A stretch of DNA of 50,323 nt from Haloimpatiens lingqiaonensis (GCF_901447495.1 NZ_CABDWS010000014.1:1-50323); one strand, 5' to 3'. Numbered from the stretch's first letter, positions 35,446 through 44,429 are shown. A program made the numbers and translations. Notes: a model not told the origin generated them from the sequence alone.

Positions 35446-35997
35446 CTAAAACTTAAATATATCTTCTAGGTTTATAGACATATCTGGAAAAACCGTGCTT
35501 ATATAGTTATCATTATTCTTAAAAACATTTGTTATTTTATACTGATTATCTATTAATGAATATTGTACTATATACCCTTCTTGTTCAACTATATTATATT
35601 CAAGAACACCAAATCTTTGATAAACATCTAACTTTGTTATATAGTCATGAGTTGCGGTACTTTTTGAAATAACTTCAAATACAATCTTTGGCGCTGATGT
35701 GAAACTTTCACCTTGCCTAGTAGATTTTTCACACATTACAAATACATCTGGTTTATACTTATACACTTCTTCATTATTTCTAAAAATCACTTCAATAGAT
35801 TCCGTATATACATCGCATTTACTTTTATCAAGGAACGTCATTAATTTAAAATTTAATCTTGATATTATTTTATTATGTTGAATAGAAGTATTAGATGATA
35901 ATATAATATATCCGTTACTATATTCAGCCTTACCATTATAATTAGCCTGAATATTTTCAAACTCATCTTCTGTGTAGTGTATATTCTTAGCGTACAT
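35446..35997 (-). CDS. Uma2-family endonuclease-like protein
   Basis: 183 residues of the Uma2 (DUF820) family, a PD-(D/E)XK restriction-like fold. Visible are YELYNGxx-like AEYSNGYIILSSNTSIQHN, the metal-binding Asp in YKPDVFVMC (about 83), the FEVISKST motif (Glu about 107) and YITKLDVYQRFGVLEYNIV. Uma2 proteins are common in cyanobacteria and some Firmicutes, often in mobile or accessory regions; their role is unknown. The start follows GGGAGTGGTGAGGT. It lies downstream of the AAA/nuclease-fold gene on the same strand, 38 bases away, and may be co-transcribed. Confidence 0.87.
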   Translation of the reverse strand: MYAKNIHYTEDEFENIQANYNGKAEYSNGYIILSSNTSIQHNKIISRLNFKLMTFLDKSKCDVYTESIEVIFRNNEEVYKYKPDVFVMCEKSTRQGESFTSAPKIVFEVISKSTATHDYITKLDVYQRFGVLEYNIVEQEGYIVQYSLIDNQYKITNVFKNNDNYISTVFPDMSINLEDIFKF

Positions 35998-36035
35998 ACC
36001 TCACCACTCCCTTATTTTAATGCCTTTAACTATTT

Positions 36036-37598
36036 CTAAACATAAACCGTAAATATATCTTTCCCTTGCACCTTTATTCTATCTTCTTTAAACTCTTTAT
36101 TTTTATTAAAGTTAAATATAACCAGGTATCCCTTATCCAAAGAGTTAATATCTAAGTAATCACAAAGCTGATTTAATCCATCTTCATGATATTTCTGCCC
36201 TCTCCATATCTTCATTTCTATGATATATTTAAAATTATTATAGGTTATAACCACATCTAATCTCTTTTCTTCTGAAATTTGAACTTCCTTAAAATCAAAT
36301 CCAACTCCATTTATTATTGGCTTAATAAATGCTAAAAATAGTAGCCTTCCGTGGTGCTCTATAAATTCTTGATCCTTAGAGGAATATTGTTCCTTCATAA
36401 ATTGCATAAATCTTTGAAGAATTTTTTCTACATTAAGTCCTCCATTTGGTTCTATAAAATTGTTTTTAATGTTATATAAACTCATATTCTTAGTACAGGT
36501 TCTTATTTTAGATATCATATAATTATAAATTATCTCTTCAAATATTTTATTACTTATTTCTAATCCATCTTTACCTTTTTTAAATATACCGTAAGTTACC
36601 CCTATACTTATTATAGGATCTAATGGATTAAAGACAATTTGTTCGCCATCTATTAAGATTCGCCTTGTTAACTCATAAAGTTCATTGTTATTTTCTAAAT
36701 TCTTAACTATGCTCTCAAATAAAGTATTAACTTCTTCATTGATCATTTTAACTGATTTTTGAACATCCCATATACTCCAAGGTTTCTTATCTAATTCATA
36801 AATTCTCTCGTCAATAATCTGACATATCCTACTGACTAAAAATGGATAGCCTTCTGTAAAAAAGTATATTTCTTCACTAAGTTCTTTTATATCCATAGAA
36901 ATATTATTTTCATCACAATATTCCTTTAGCATTGTGCTAATTTCAGCTGGTGAAAAGCTCATATCCACATTAAAATCTGCTGCTATGTTCCAAGGAGAAT
37001 TGTATTTCGTCTCCTGCTCTGGCCTTAATTTTAGTTTTAAAGTTTTTACATCGTACACTCCAGCTAGTATAACAGATTTAAAGGTATAGTCCTTTCCCAT
37101 TTCTCTTGATAAATATTTGTTTCTAAGCATTCCTATAAAACTTAAAAACAATTGATTGTTTGAACTTTTATCCACTTCATCTATGATTAAAATAACGTCT
37201 TTTTCTGCATTTCCTACAAAACTCGTTATCACTTCTGACAGTTCTGCAATATCATTAATTTCCTCTGTTATATTAAATAATTTATCACTCTCTTTTTTAT
37301 CACTAAACCTCAAAGAATTAATCATTAACTTTAAGAATTTATTACAAAAAATCTTTTCTTCTTCAAAAACAGAATCTCCAATACCTTCAAAGCTAATATC
37401 TATAACTAAATATTTTTCTCTTAAATAGTTAGCTATTGCATTTAAAGTAGTGGTTTTACCATACTGTCTTGGTCTATTTATAGTAAAGTAAAATTCATTT
37501 TCTATTAGCTTTTCTATTTCCTTAAGCTTACTGCTTATATCAACCATATAATGTTTTCTACTAACGCACACTCCTGTAGTATTAAATCTTTTCTTCAT
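36036..37598 (-). CDS. AAA-like ATPase with C-terminal PD-(D/E)XK domain
   Basis: 520 residues from ATG 37598 (AGGTGGTG about 12 bases upstream). The longer reading to 37745 runs through repeat sequence and has no ribosome binding site. The N-terminal P-loop ATPase (about 1-320) has Walker A NRPRQYGKTT and Walker B VILIIDEVDK. The C-terminal restriction-like domain (about 405-515) has the metal-site pattern RLDVV and IIEMKIW in EEKRLDVVITYNNFKYIIE. This two-domain layout is the AAA-ATPase-like/PD-(D/E)XK family, widespread in clostridia and Bacteroidetes. Function is not established; a role in defence or mobile DNA is only inference. Uma2 gene lies downstream. Confidence 0.85.
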   Translation of the reverse strand: MKKRFNTTGVCVSRKHYMVDISSKLKEIEKLIENEFYFTINRPRQYGKTTTLNAIANYLREKYLVIDISFEGIGDSVFEEEKIFCNKFLKLMINSLRFSDKKESDKLFNITEEINDIAELSEVITSFVGNAEKDVILIIDEVDKSSNNQLFLSFIGMLRNKYLSREMGKDYTFKSVILAGVYDVKTLKLKLRPEQETKYNSPWNIAADFNVDMSFSPAEISTMLKEYCDENNISMDIKELSEEIYFFTEGYPFLVSRICQIIDERIYELDKKPWSIWDVQKSVKMINEEVNTLFESIVKNLENNNELYELTRRILIDGEQIVFNPLDPIISIGVTYGIFKKGKDGLEISNKIFEEIIYNYMISKIRTCTKNMSLYNIKNNFIEPNGGLNVEKILQRFMQFMKEQYSSKDQEFIEHHGRLLFLAFIKPIINGVGFDFKEVQISEEKRLDVVITYNNFKYIIEMKIWRGQKYHEDGLNQLCDYLDINSLDKGYLVIFNFNKNKEFKEDRIKVQGKDIFTVYV

Positions 37599-37619
37599 AA
37601 ATGAATTTTCACCACCTAT

Positions 37620-38100
37620 AATTTTTATAATGAATAATTGAGATAATAAGTAAGAAGTAGCAAGTACTAAGTAAGAAGTAAGAGGTAACAAGTAAGAGGT
37701 AAGGTTGAAATTCCTAAAGAATTTCTTGAATTTATATTTTATCAAAAACTCCCAAAGGAGTCTTATCCTTAATTATTCATTATTCATTATTAATTATACT
37801 TATATATCTATTTTATCCTTTAACCCATTATAACATAAGCCAATGACACTTTTAATATCATTAGCTTATATGGCTGTTTTTATCTCACACAAAATATAAT
37901 AGTAATTAAAATTCGATTCATTTTGCCGTAAGGCAATTGCTTGTATAAATCTTATTTGTAGGGGAGAAAAGGTAAGAAGTAAAAAATAAGAAGTAAGAGT
38001 TAAGGATAATTTTTTCTTGGCAGTAGTCAGGCTAAATATATAAATATCAGATATCAAATATCAAATATCAAATAATGTGGATTTTTTTCATTTTATTCAG
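37620..38100. other. Repeat mosaic between nuclease gene and copy 7
   Basis: Contains AAGTAAGAAGTAAGAGGTAA runs (37650-37705), the GAAATTCCTAAAGAATTTCTT hairpin module (about 37707), the GCCGTAAGGC module (37923-37932), ATATCAA block (38041-38075) and a GTGGATTTTTTTCATTTTAT module. The inverted order matches 7140-7550. No genuine gene is visible. Confidence 0.5.
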
Positions 38101-38274
38101 AAAATCTTTAAGTTAGAAAAAAGAAAGGGCTGGTCAGGCCGCAGACCGATAGGTTGCAAAAATAGTTATACTTTCACTTACCCCATAAAACATTAATAAC
38201 TTTAATAAATAATTTCAATTGCATTTTTATTTTAAGTTTTCACGAAAAGTAGGTTACCCCAACCATCTTCTATA

Positions 38275-38409
38275 ATAAACAGAGCTCTTAGCTTCAGATG
38301 GAGTTTTTACTCCATCTAAAGGTTAGAGATCGTTATCCAGGGACGTAACTGCCGTTATCTCCCACTTTGTTAGAAGTGGGAGTGTTACGGCAGGTAGTCA
38401 TCGGATAAA
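38275..38409 (+). repeat. Dispersed two-hairpin element, copy 7
   Basis: ATAAACAGAGCTC to TAGTCATCGGATAAA on the + strand. Its 3' end overlaps the 3' end of a - strand membrane ORF and provides that ORF's last residues and stop codon (rev. comp. TTTATCCGATGA). Confidence 0.92.
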
Positions 38410-38679
38410 TGCAATTAAAAGACCAATGATAATTCCAATATCTATAGGAATACTTTTATCGCCTTTTTCCTTTTTAAGTAGTGCAAAGAATTTTCCTAAT
38501 ATGACAAAAATAAATGCTATGCCTATGGATATTTTACTAAAAGATGAACTAAAGGGATTGCCAGTAATAAAAACTATAGCTATTGGAATTAAGATGACTA
38601 ATGAAGCTATTAAATATAATATCCAATTTAAATTGCCATTTTTTATATATAACATTAAATCTAACTTATTAAATTTCAT
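38398..38679 (-). CDS. Small membrane protein, end formed by repeat
   Basis: 93 residues with three hydrophobic helices (about 18-38, 50-68, 78-92). The ATG follows GAGGAGTGG on the - strand, so translation is likely. The C-terminus (AFIR, stop) is encoded by the end of repeat copy 7, meaning the insertion of the element probably replaced the original end. No family recognised. Confidence 0.65.
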   Translation of the reverse strand: MKFNKLDLMLYIKNGNLNWILYLIASLVILIPIAIVFITGNPFSSSFSKISIGIAFIFVILGKFFALLKKEKGDKSIPIDIGIIIGLLIAFIR

Positions 38680-38772
38680 TTCACGCCACTCCTCGCAATA
38701 TGGAATCTCCTCTTATAAAGGATTTTTTACTATTATCAAATTAAAATTATTCATTGAAATACGTTCCTACCA

Positions 38773-38955
38773 CTATTCTTCAGATTTCACCTTAAAACCT
38801 AAACTCTTTGCTAAAGCAACTGAATACGTATTTTTTGTATCTACCCAATAAATTGGCATAATATCATTTTCATAACACCATTTCAATGCTCCAATTGTTA
38901 CAAATTTCCCATAACCCTTATTTCTATATTTTTCATTTGTAAAAACCGTATTTAC
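38773..38955 (-). pseudogene. GNAT acetyltransferase C-terminal relic
   Basis: An open - strand frame without a start reads VNTVFTNEKYRNKGYGKFVT, then IGALKWCYENDIMPIYWVDT and SVALAKSLGFKVKSEE, stop. YRNKGYGK is the acetyl-CoA binding motif A and the end is motif B of a GNAT enzyme. The N-terminal half is missing and a VOC relic follows directly upstream. Confidence 0.65.
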
Positions 38956-38958
38956 TAT

Positions 38959-39145
38959 CTATATAATTCCATTATAATTTCCTGTTATTTCAATTATGTT
39001 TTCGTCTGGATCTTCTAGTAAAAAATGATAATAAGGTGATGCAATATTTACATACATAATTTCAGTAACTTTTCCTATATTAAGTTCTTTAATTCTTTTA
39101 TATTCATCAGCAAGATTATCTATATAAAAATTCAACACAAAATTA
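38959..39145 (-). pseudogene. VOC (glyoxalase-like) C-terminal relic
   Basis: Codes for NFYIDNLADEYKRIKELNIG and then SPYYHFLLEDPDENIIEITG, the C-terminal half of a vicinal oxygen chelate superfamily protein. The last Glu of FLLEDPDENIIEI is where family members bind metal. The first half is missing; the frame runs into the end of the MazG-like gene. The open reading frame can be extended to 39201 but that start is inside MazG. Confidence 0.6.
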
Positions 39146-39169
39146 TTTAATTTAATATTACTAAAGAAG

Positions 39170-39532
39170 TTATTTATTATGTAAATATTCCTCATGCTCA
39201 TGGATAAAATCTCTGGCCATATTTTTAGAGTGTTTTTTTACAAAAGCCTTCGATAATTCCTCTGGAGTAATTCCATAACACATCAATGCATCACTATAAT
39301 ACATCATCACATCAACCATTTCTTCCACAAATGCTTCTCTCACTATGTGATCATTCATGATATCATTTTCTCCACGTTTTTTTATAATTGATACAACTTC
39401 TCCCATTTCTTCTATCATCCACAGTAAAGAATTACGACCATTTTCCGCAGTAAGGGGAGCCCATTTTCCTTTATATTTTTCCTGAAGTTCCTTTTGCATA
39501 GACATAATTTCTGATATTTTTAAATCTAACAT
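39170..39532 (-). CDS. MazG-like nucleotide pyrophosphohydrolase
   Basis: 120-residue all-alpha NTP pyrophosphatase of the MazG-like type, which hydrolyses NTPs or modified nucleotides to the monophosphate. The metal motif is EEMGE (40-44, WMIEEMGEVVSIIKKR) and EEMVDVMMYY with E..VD (about 68-76). No start alternative. It might limit aberrant nucleotides in the cell. Its end overlaps sequence of the VOC relic. The upstream ribosome binding site is not strong (ATAAATTATG). Confidence 0.85.
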   Translation of the reverse strand: MLDLKISEIMSMQKELQEKYKGKWAPLTAENGRNSLLWMIEEMGEVVSIIKKRGENDIMNDHIVREAFVEEMVDVMMYYSDALMCYGITPEELSKAFVKKHSKNMARDFIHEHEEYLHNK

Positions 39533-39710
39533 AATTTATTTAGCACCAAAGTATATTACAAGTTGTCAATAATCTTTTGAATTAATATTTCAACTTATTA
39601 TATTCACTGGCTACTAAAATTCACTTCCTTTCAATATATTATGTGGTAACTTTACAAAATGCGTATTGGCACTATTTTATATGTGCTATAGTTTAAATTT
39701 AATTTCTTAG

Positions 39711-40847
39711 TTACTGGGCATACGTTTCCTTTACAAACTCTATTATTTCCATTTCACTTTCCGCATCGCCTTTTGCGGGACATGTTTTTTGAGCTATATA
39801 AGCCTCATTCAATAGCTTATCCGCCTTTTGTGTATTTTGTTCTATTATAAGCGCATAGGCATACATTAAACGTTTTCTGGACATATAACAATCAGTTGCC
39901 CTTATATAACTTTTTAATTCTTTAGTATATAACTTATCAATTATATCTTTCCTGGCGTCGCCTATAATTTCAAGAAAAAGAAGCTCACATTTGATTTCAT
40001 TTTCATATAACTTAATTAGATTAGGTACATTATTTAATAGCTTTTCATAACATTCTTTTGCCTTATGAAATTCTTTTTTATCAAAATAATAGTTTCCCTT
40101 TAGAATTTCTATACTACTAATTATAGGATTGCCTAAATCAGCCCCCTCAGGAAGTTCAAACCATTCAAGTGGCATGTCCTTTATTCGAACTCCCTCATAA
40201 AGAAGTCCATTTACCCTAAGCGCTATATAAAATGAATACTTTGCAATTTTGTCCCTTTTAATGGAAAGCAGATTATATGCATCATTGCAAACACCGCTTA
40301 TTTTCATAGGAATACCATTTAATATTAAATCATAAACTCCACTAATAGCAGTAAAAATAAAAAATATGGATAATATTTTAGGCATAGGACACCATAAATA
40401 AATGGCTATGCACAAACATGTTATTACAGCATTCATAAGTATACCACCCAAATTATAAAGGATGTATGGACAATCATGCTTTTTATCTTTAGGCGGCATC
40501 ATAATACACTGTCCAGCTGTACCTTTAATAGTAAATTTTTTAGTTACTATCTTCCCATTATCTTTTACAAATGTTAAAGTTCCAATTCTGAACGATACAA
40601 ATTCATATCCAGACCAAAGTCCACAAATCAAATGGCCTACTTCATGTAGAATCAATTGCAACATAAATGCAAATACAAAAATAGCCATACCAATTATAAT
40701 TGTAAATGGACCATAATCACCAACCACTTCTTCAATTAATTTACACACAAAAATACCTATAATAGCGCCTATCCCCATAGATAGTATAATAGCACCTATT
40801 TTTTTAAATAAATCTTTAACATTCTTTTTCTTTACTTTTTTATCCAC
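39711..40847 (-). CDS. Site-2 protease family membrane metalloprotease with C-terminal helical repeat
   Basis: 378 residues. Hydrophobic helices lie at about 15-35, 45-65, 135-155 and 160-180. The zinc motif HEVGH (LILHEVGHLICGLWSG, about 67-71) is in the second, as in M50 proteases; the second Asp (about ISGVYDLILNGIP, residues 168-180) is compatible. The C-terminal 200 residues form TPR-like helices (GNYYFDKKEFHKAKECYEKL). It is likely a membrane protease or a peptidase-like maturation factor; targets are unknown. The ATG follows TCAGGAGGACATGCTG. It may form an operon with the small DUF3784-like gene upstream (41222-40890). Confidence 0.85.
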   Translation of the reverse strand: MDKKVKKKNVKDLFKKIGAIILSMGIGAIIGIFVCKLIEEVVGDYGPFTIIIGMAIFVFAFMLQLILHEVGHLICGLWSGYEFVSFRIGTLTFVKDNGKIVTKKFTIKGTAGQCIMMPPKDKKHDCPYILYNLGGILMNAVITCLCIAIYLWCPMPKILSIFFIFTAISGVYDLILNGIPMKISGVCNDAYNLLSIKRDKIAKYSFYIALRVNGLLYEGVRIKDMPLEWFELPEGADLGNPIISSIEILKGNYYFDKKEFHKAKECYEKLLNNVPNLIKLYENEIKCELLFLEIIGDARKDIIDKLYTKELKSYIRATDCYMSRKRLMYAYALIIEQNTQKADKLLNEAYIAQKTCPAKGDAESEMEIIEFVKETYAQ

Positions 40848-40889
40848 AGCATGTCCTCCTGAAATATTTTACATGTTCTTAAGTTATTT

Positions 40890-41222
40890 TTAATGTTTAA
40901 TTTTAGTTAGTCTATCAAAAAATATACAAAATACAATACATAACACTATCACTATAAAACCGAAAGCTAATGCAGCATTAGAAATTATGCTTTGGGAATT
41001 ATTCCTAGTTCCATACTCAGTTATTTGTATCAAAATTACTATTAGAATTGTAATAATTAACATTAAAATTCCAGTAAGGCGACAAACTTTTTTTTCATCA
41101 TATTGAGCTTTTTCTTCTTTGCTCATAGTATTATACCCTGCAACCAGCCAGCTTCCTTTACCGCAAAGAAGAAATATACTTATAATTCCACAAATAGCTG
41201 CAGCTATCCAAGCAATAGTCAT
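40890..41222 (-). CDS. DUF3784-type small membrane protein
   Basis: 110 residues with three membrane helices (about 3-22, 46-68, 84-104). GKGSWLVAGYNTMSKEEKAQYDEKKVCR (as segments GKGSWLVAGYNT and MSKEEKAQYDEKK) is the signature of the DUF3784 family. Function unknown. The ATG (41222) follows AAAGGAGTGAATAATT. It precedes the M50-like protease by 42 bases on the same strand. Confidence 0.82.
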   Translation of the reverse strand: MTIAWIAAAICGIISIFLLCGKGSWLVAGYNTMSKEEKAQYDEKKVCRLTGILMLIITILIVILIQITEYGTRNNSQSIISNAALAFGFIVIVLCIVFCIFFDRLTKIKH

Positions 41223-41321
41223 AATTATTCACTCCTTTGTACCTTTATCTCTCTATTCATTTTAATTATATCTTCTCCATGCATGTGGGATTTTTGGGGA
41301 AAGTTTTGGGGGAATTTTTTT

Positions 41322-41390
41322 GGGGACGGTTAACAACTTTTCGCCTTTAAATTTATCTAATTGTTGTTAACCGTCCCCTTTGTTTTTTCT
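41322..41390 (+). terminator. GGGGACGGTTAACAAC hairpin
   Basis: A perfect 16-bp stem (41322-41337 with 41363-41378), followed by TTTGTTTTTTCTTC. The TTAACCGTCCCC arm belongs to a motif family also found at 42482, 44435, 44550-44590, 46663-46806 and 49155-49220. No + strand gene ends here; on the - strand it is in the leader of the DUF3784 gene. Confidence 0.6.
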
Positions 41391-41441
41391 TCAATGTTTT
41401 TTCTTCAATAGTTCCTGCATTATAAAAAAATGTTTAATATA

Positions 41442-41591
41442 TTATCTTGAATTTTTATTAATATATATATTTAATGCCTGTGTTACTTTAAATAATACTA
41501 TAATTGCTGAAATATAAAGTAGAACTTCTAATATTGATTTAACAATCCCCAAAAAACTCAAAGCCATTATGGATCCCCCTATATCCTGCAT
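41442..41591 (-). CDS. 49-residue small hydrophobic protein
   Basis: ATG at 41591 follows AAAAGGGGGGACTGTC; a second ATG eight codons later follows GGGGGATCC. The product has one membrane helix (about 21-40, LEVLLYISAIIVLFKV) and a short polar end INKNSR. No homologue recognised. It is 45 bases downstream of the methyltransferase stop and may be in the same transcript. Confidence 0.55.
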   Translation of the reverse strand: MQDIGGSIMALSFLGIVKSILEVLLYISAIIVLFKVTQALNIYINKNSR

Positions 41592-41636
41592 GACAGTCCC
41601 CCCTTTTTATTTAAAAATATTGTGTTTAAACTTATA

Positions 41637-42425
41637 TCAATTTTTTCTAAAAATGTCTAAGCTATGGTGTGTTATACCCACTAGGTCAGGACGTTCACAT
41701 ATAGAAAAATGGTATTTCAAGTAAGCTTCAAACATTTCTTCATCCATGGCATCGATTTCACCACGCATATAATTTGTTGCTAAATCAGTTGCAACAAAAT
41801 GAAGACGTTCAACAGCATATCCTGCCATCAACTGATCAATTTCCTCTTTCCTGTACATTTCAAACAGCAAAGATGGATTGGACAAACATTTATATGTGTC
41901 CTTGTCAACAATACCACTTTGAATTCCTTCAAGAATATTACCTTTCTGAAAGCCCCAGCTTATAATTGTTGCTTCATTCATACAATAGGCAACAAATATA
42001 ACTCCGCCTTTTTTTGTAACCCTAATAGCTTCGCTGATGGCTTGCTTTTTATCCTTATCAGTGAACAAATGGTACAATGGTCCAAGCACTAATGTAATAT
42101 CAAAAGTTTCATCATTGTAACAAGACAAATCTATGGCATTGCCTTGTCTAATATCTATATTACAATTTTCTCCTGTCTTGCTCTTAAGAATATCAATATT
42201 ATGCTGAATAAGTTCTATTGCATCAACTCTAAATCCTTTTTCTGCAAGTGAAAGCGAATATCTACCGGTTCCAGCTCCTACTTCTAAAATACGCATTCCT
42301 TTTTTTAAGTACTTATTTAAGTACTTCATTGTGGTAAGGAACTCAACCTGACCATGTTTAGAGGTAAGACGCCCCTCTTCATCATAATTATTATAATATT
42401 CTGCCAAATATTTCAATTCTTCCAT
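41637..42425 (-). CDS. Class I SAM-dependent methyltransferase
   Basis: 262 residues, Rossmann-fold methyltransferase of the UbiE/Methyltransf_11 type. SAM motif I is LEVGAGTGRYSLSLA (about 46-60), the acidic end of strand 2 is VDAIEL, and motif IV is ITLVLGPLYHL (about 109-119). Substrate unknown; similar genes are common near acetyltransferases. The start lies 31 bases downstream of a weak AAGGGAAAATG. The C-terminal half (FICERPDLVGITHH) suggests a small-molecule substrate family. Confidence 0.88.
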   Translation of the reverse strand: MEELKYLAEYYNNYDEEGRLTSKHGQVEFLTTMKYLNKYLKKGMRILEVGAGTGRYSLSLAEKGFRVDAIELIQHNIDILKSKTGENCNIDIRQGNAIDLSCYNDETFDITLVLGPLYHLFTDKDKKQAISEAIRVTKKGGVIFVAYCMNEATIISWGFQKGNILEGIQSGIVDKDTYKCLSNPSLLFEMYRKEEIDQLMAGYAVERLHFVATDLATNYMRGEIDAMDEEMFEAYLKYHFSICERPDLVGITHHSLDIFRKN

Positions 42426-42628
42426 AATTCATTTTCCCTTCTTAAAATATAAATAAATTCATTGGATTTTTGGGGATGAGTCTTTGGGGACGGTTAACAT
42501 TTTTTTGTCTTTATTTAAGATTAACCACCCATTTCTAACGTAAATATCGTTATTTGCTTAATTAATAAAATATAATTAATGTTATTGCATTAATTTTTTA
42601 GCTTCAATTTCCTAAAAATTTGCTTGGC

Positions 42629-42850
42629 TTATTCAATCTTATTATTGAGATCAATAATCATCTTTTTACAATTGATACAGTAAAATACTTCTACTTCATT
42701 GTGCATCCAAGGATCTGTTAACTTTATACCCTTTTGAAACGCACTCAACATTACTCCTTTATCCCTTGATTTCTCTATCCACTTCAATGCATATCTGTCT
42801 CCATGTATTACTCCTTCTTCCATATTCTTATTGCAATATGGACACTCCAT
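42629..42850 (-). CDS. Zinc-ribbon protein (PF20097/DUF6487-type)
   Basis: 73 residues from ATG 42850 after AGGTG. Two CxxC pairs (CPYCNKNM near the start and CINCKKM near residue 64) form a zinc ribbon. The middle WIEKSRDKGVMLSAF and the DPWMHNEVEVFYC motif match the small PF20097 family. Function is unknown; possibly membrane-lipid or metal-related binding. No partner gene is obvious. Confidence 0.78.
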   Translation of the reverse strand: MECPYCNKNMEEGVIHGDRYALKWIEKSRDKGVMLSAFQKGIKLTDPWMHNEVEVFYCINCKKMIIDLNNKIE

Positions 42851-42916
42851 AAAATTCACCTAACTTTCTATTAATAACAATAAAAATCTGCTAGCCCAAT
42901 GCTACCAAATACTCTA

Positions 42917-43450
42917 CTATTTTTTATAGTATTCATCCCTTAGAAGTCCCATAACTATCTCGTCATAATACTTTCCATCTCTAAATATTTCTTCCCTCAA
43001 TACACCTTCTGTTTTAAAGCCACATTTCTCGTAGCATTTTATAGCTCTTTTATTAAAAGAAAATACATTTAGTTTAATTTTGTGTATATTCATTTGCTCA
43101 AAAATAAATCTGATTAAAATATTTAATGTATCACTTCCATAGCCTCTACTCCAATATTCTTTATTTCCTATAAATATACCGATAGTTGCTACACTGTTTT
43201 TCCAATCCAATTTATTTATTCCACAACCACCTATATATTTCCTTTCTTCTAATGTTTCAATAGCAAAATTATATAGCTCATTTGTAGCTGATTGGCTTTC
43301 AAACCATTTTTCCTCATCTTCATAAGTGTACAAAAATGGAATACCCGGATTTAGCATTTTCTTTACTTCTACATCATTTACAAATTCCTGAGCTAATTTA
43401 ATATCTTCCCTTTTATATTCACGTAATTTTACCTTTTCTCCTCCATACAT
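42917..43450 (-). CDS. GNAT acetyltransferase, RimJ/RimL type
   Basis: 177-residue N-acetyltransferase. The acetyl-CoA binding motif is YWSRGYGSDTL (about 107-117); the C-terminal pattern NIHKIKLNVFSFNKRAIKCY and YEKCGFKTEGVLREEIF is typical of RimJ/RimL-like enzymes that modify N-termini or small molecules. ATG 43450 follows AGGAGG (ATTTTATTATGTATGG). Repeat copy 8 lies 123 bases upstream on the same strand. Paralogues at 44614 and 46794 share the pattern. Confidence 0.9.
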   Translation of the reverse strand: MYGGEKVKLREYKREDIKLAQEFVNDVEVKKMLNPGIPFLYTYEDEEKWFESQSATNELYNFAIETLEERKYIGGCGINKLDWKNSVATIGIFIGNKEYWSRGYGSDTLNILIRFIFEQMNIHKIKLNVFSFNKRAIKCYEKCGFKTEGVLREEIFRDGKYYDEIVMGLLRDEYYKK

Positions 43451-43572
43451 AATAAAATCCTCCTGTTTCTCATATTTTTATTGGCCTAATATTTTTATTT
43501 TATAATTACTATAAGTTTTACCAAAGTATTAATTAGGCCTTGTTAATCTCTGCTTAAATCCTAAAACATGCT

Positions 43573-43707
43573 TTTATCCGATGACTACCTGCCGTAACAC
43601 TCCCACTTCTAACAAAGTGCGAGATAACGGCAGCTACGTCCCTGGATAACGATCTCTAACCTTCAGTTGGAGTTAAAACTCCATCTGAAGCTAAGAGCTC
43701 TGTTTAT
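43573..43707 (-). repeat. Dispersed two-hairpin element, copy 8
   Basis: ATAAACAGAGCTC to TAGTCATCGGATAAA on the - strand; a C for G change at the AAGTGCGAG position weakens the TCCCACTT/AAGTGGGA helix. It is in leader position of a GNAT gene. Confidence 0.9.
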
Positions 43708-43776
43708 TTTATGTTTACTATACCTTTTACTAAGATATTATTTAGACCCTATAATTTATACTTAAGGCCTAAAATA

Positions 43777-43872
43777 TTACTTAAGGCTAAAAATAATTTC
43801 ATCAATTCTTCCACATTCCTTATAACCGATACTCTTATACACTTTATTTGAATCAGGATTCTTAATTTCTGT
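43777..43872 (-). pseudogene. GNAT C-terminal relic next to intact GNAT
   Basis: A second frame past the stop of the GNAT gene reads YTEIKNPDSNKVYKSIGY, then KECGRIDEIIFSLK, stop. This NP-SNKxYxxIGY pattern is the C-terminal motif B of GNAT enzymes. It has no start and overlaps the end of the intact gene by 10 bases, which suggests fusion by deletion of two neighbouring GNAT genes. Confidence 0.55.
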
Positions 43873-44374
43873 GTAAATTATATCTAGCCATTATATACTC
43901 ATCTTCATATTTTCCATTTCTGATGGCTACGTATTTTTTCCTGCCCTCAATTTCAAAGCCTAATGATTTATATAAATTTATGGCCTTTTCATTATCAACG
44001 AAAACTCCAAGCTCAATTCTTACAAGCATAAGCCAGTTATCTGCTATATCCAATAAACTAGTCATCAAAGCTCTTCCAATTCCCTTGCTTTGATAATCTT
44101 TGTGTACAGATATACCCATACTCCCTGAATGTCGTACCCTATTTGATCTATTAACTGATAAGGTTGCAACTCCTACAACTTTTGCAATGCCATTTTCTTC
44201 AATTTCCGCAACTAACATATGATCATTTTCAGTAAGATTATTTATGATATTTTGAATTCTAGTAATTCTTTCACTGATAATACCCATGGTGTTTTCTCTA
44301 ACTCCATCTTGCCTTCTTATTTCATTTATAGCAGTTGCATCTTCAATTCTTACTGGTCTTATTTTAAAATTCAT
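43862..44374 (-). CDS. GNAT acetyltransferase
   Basis: 170 residues from ATG 44374, 9 bases after GGGGGG; the ATG at 44386 is inside that region and less likely. The acetyl-CoA loop is YQSKGIGRALMTSLL (about 96-110) and the C-terminal motif is FVDNEKAINLYKSLGFEIEG. It belongs to the PhnO/RimI-like GNAT group; substrate unknown. Its last codons lie within a relic of another GNAT gene. Confidence 0.88.
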   Translation of the reverse strand: MNFKIRPVRIEDATAINEIRRQDGVRENTMGIISERITRIQNIINNLTENDHMLVAEIEENGIAKVVGVATLSVNRSNRVRHSGSMGISVHKDYQSKGIGRALMTSLLDIADNWLMLVRIELGVFVDNEKAINLYKSLGFEIEGRKKYVAIRNGKYEDEYIMARYNLHRN

Positions 44375-44429
44375 ACTCAATTCCATCCCCCCTATTTAGT
44401 TTTAAGTTTTCACTCTTTCTTAAGGAGCC

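Noticed and set aside
37599-37745. N-terminal extension of the AAA/PD-(D/E)XK protein to 37745
   Set aside because: These codons run through the AAGTAAGAAG repeat and lack a ribosome binding site; the ATG at 37598 has AGGTGGTG upstream.
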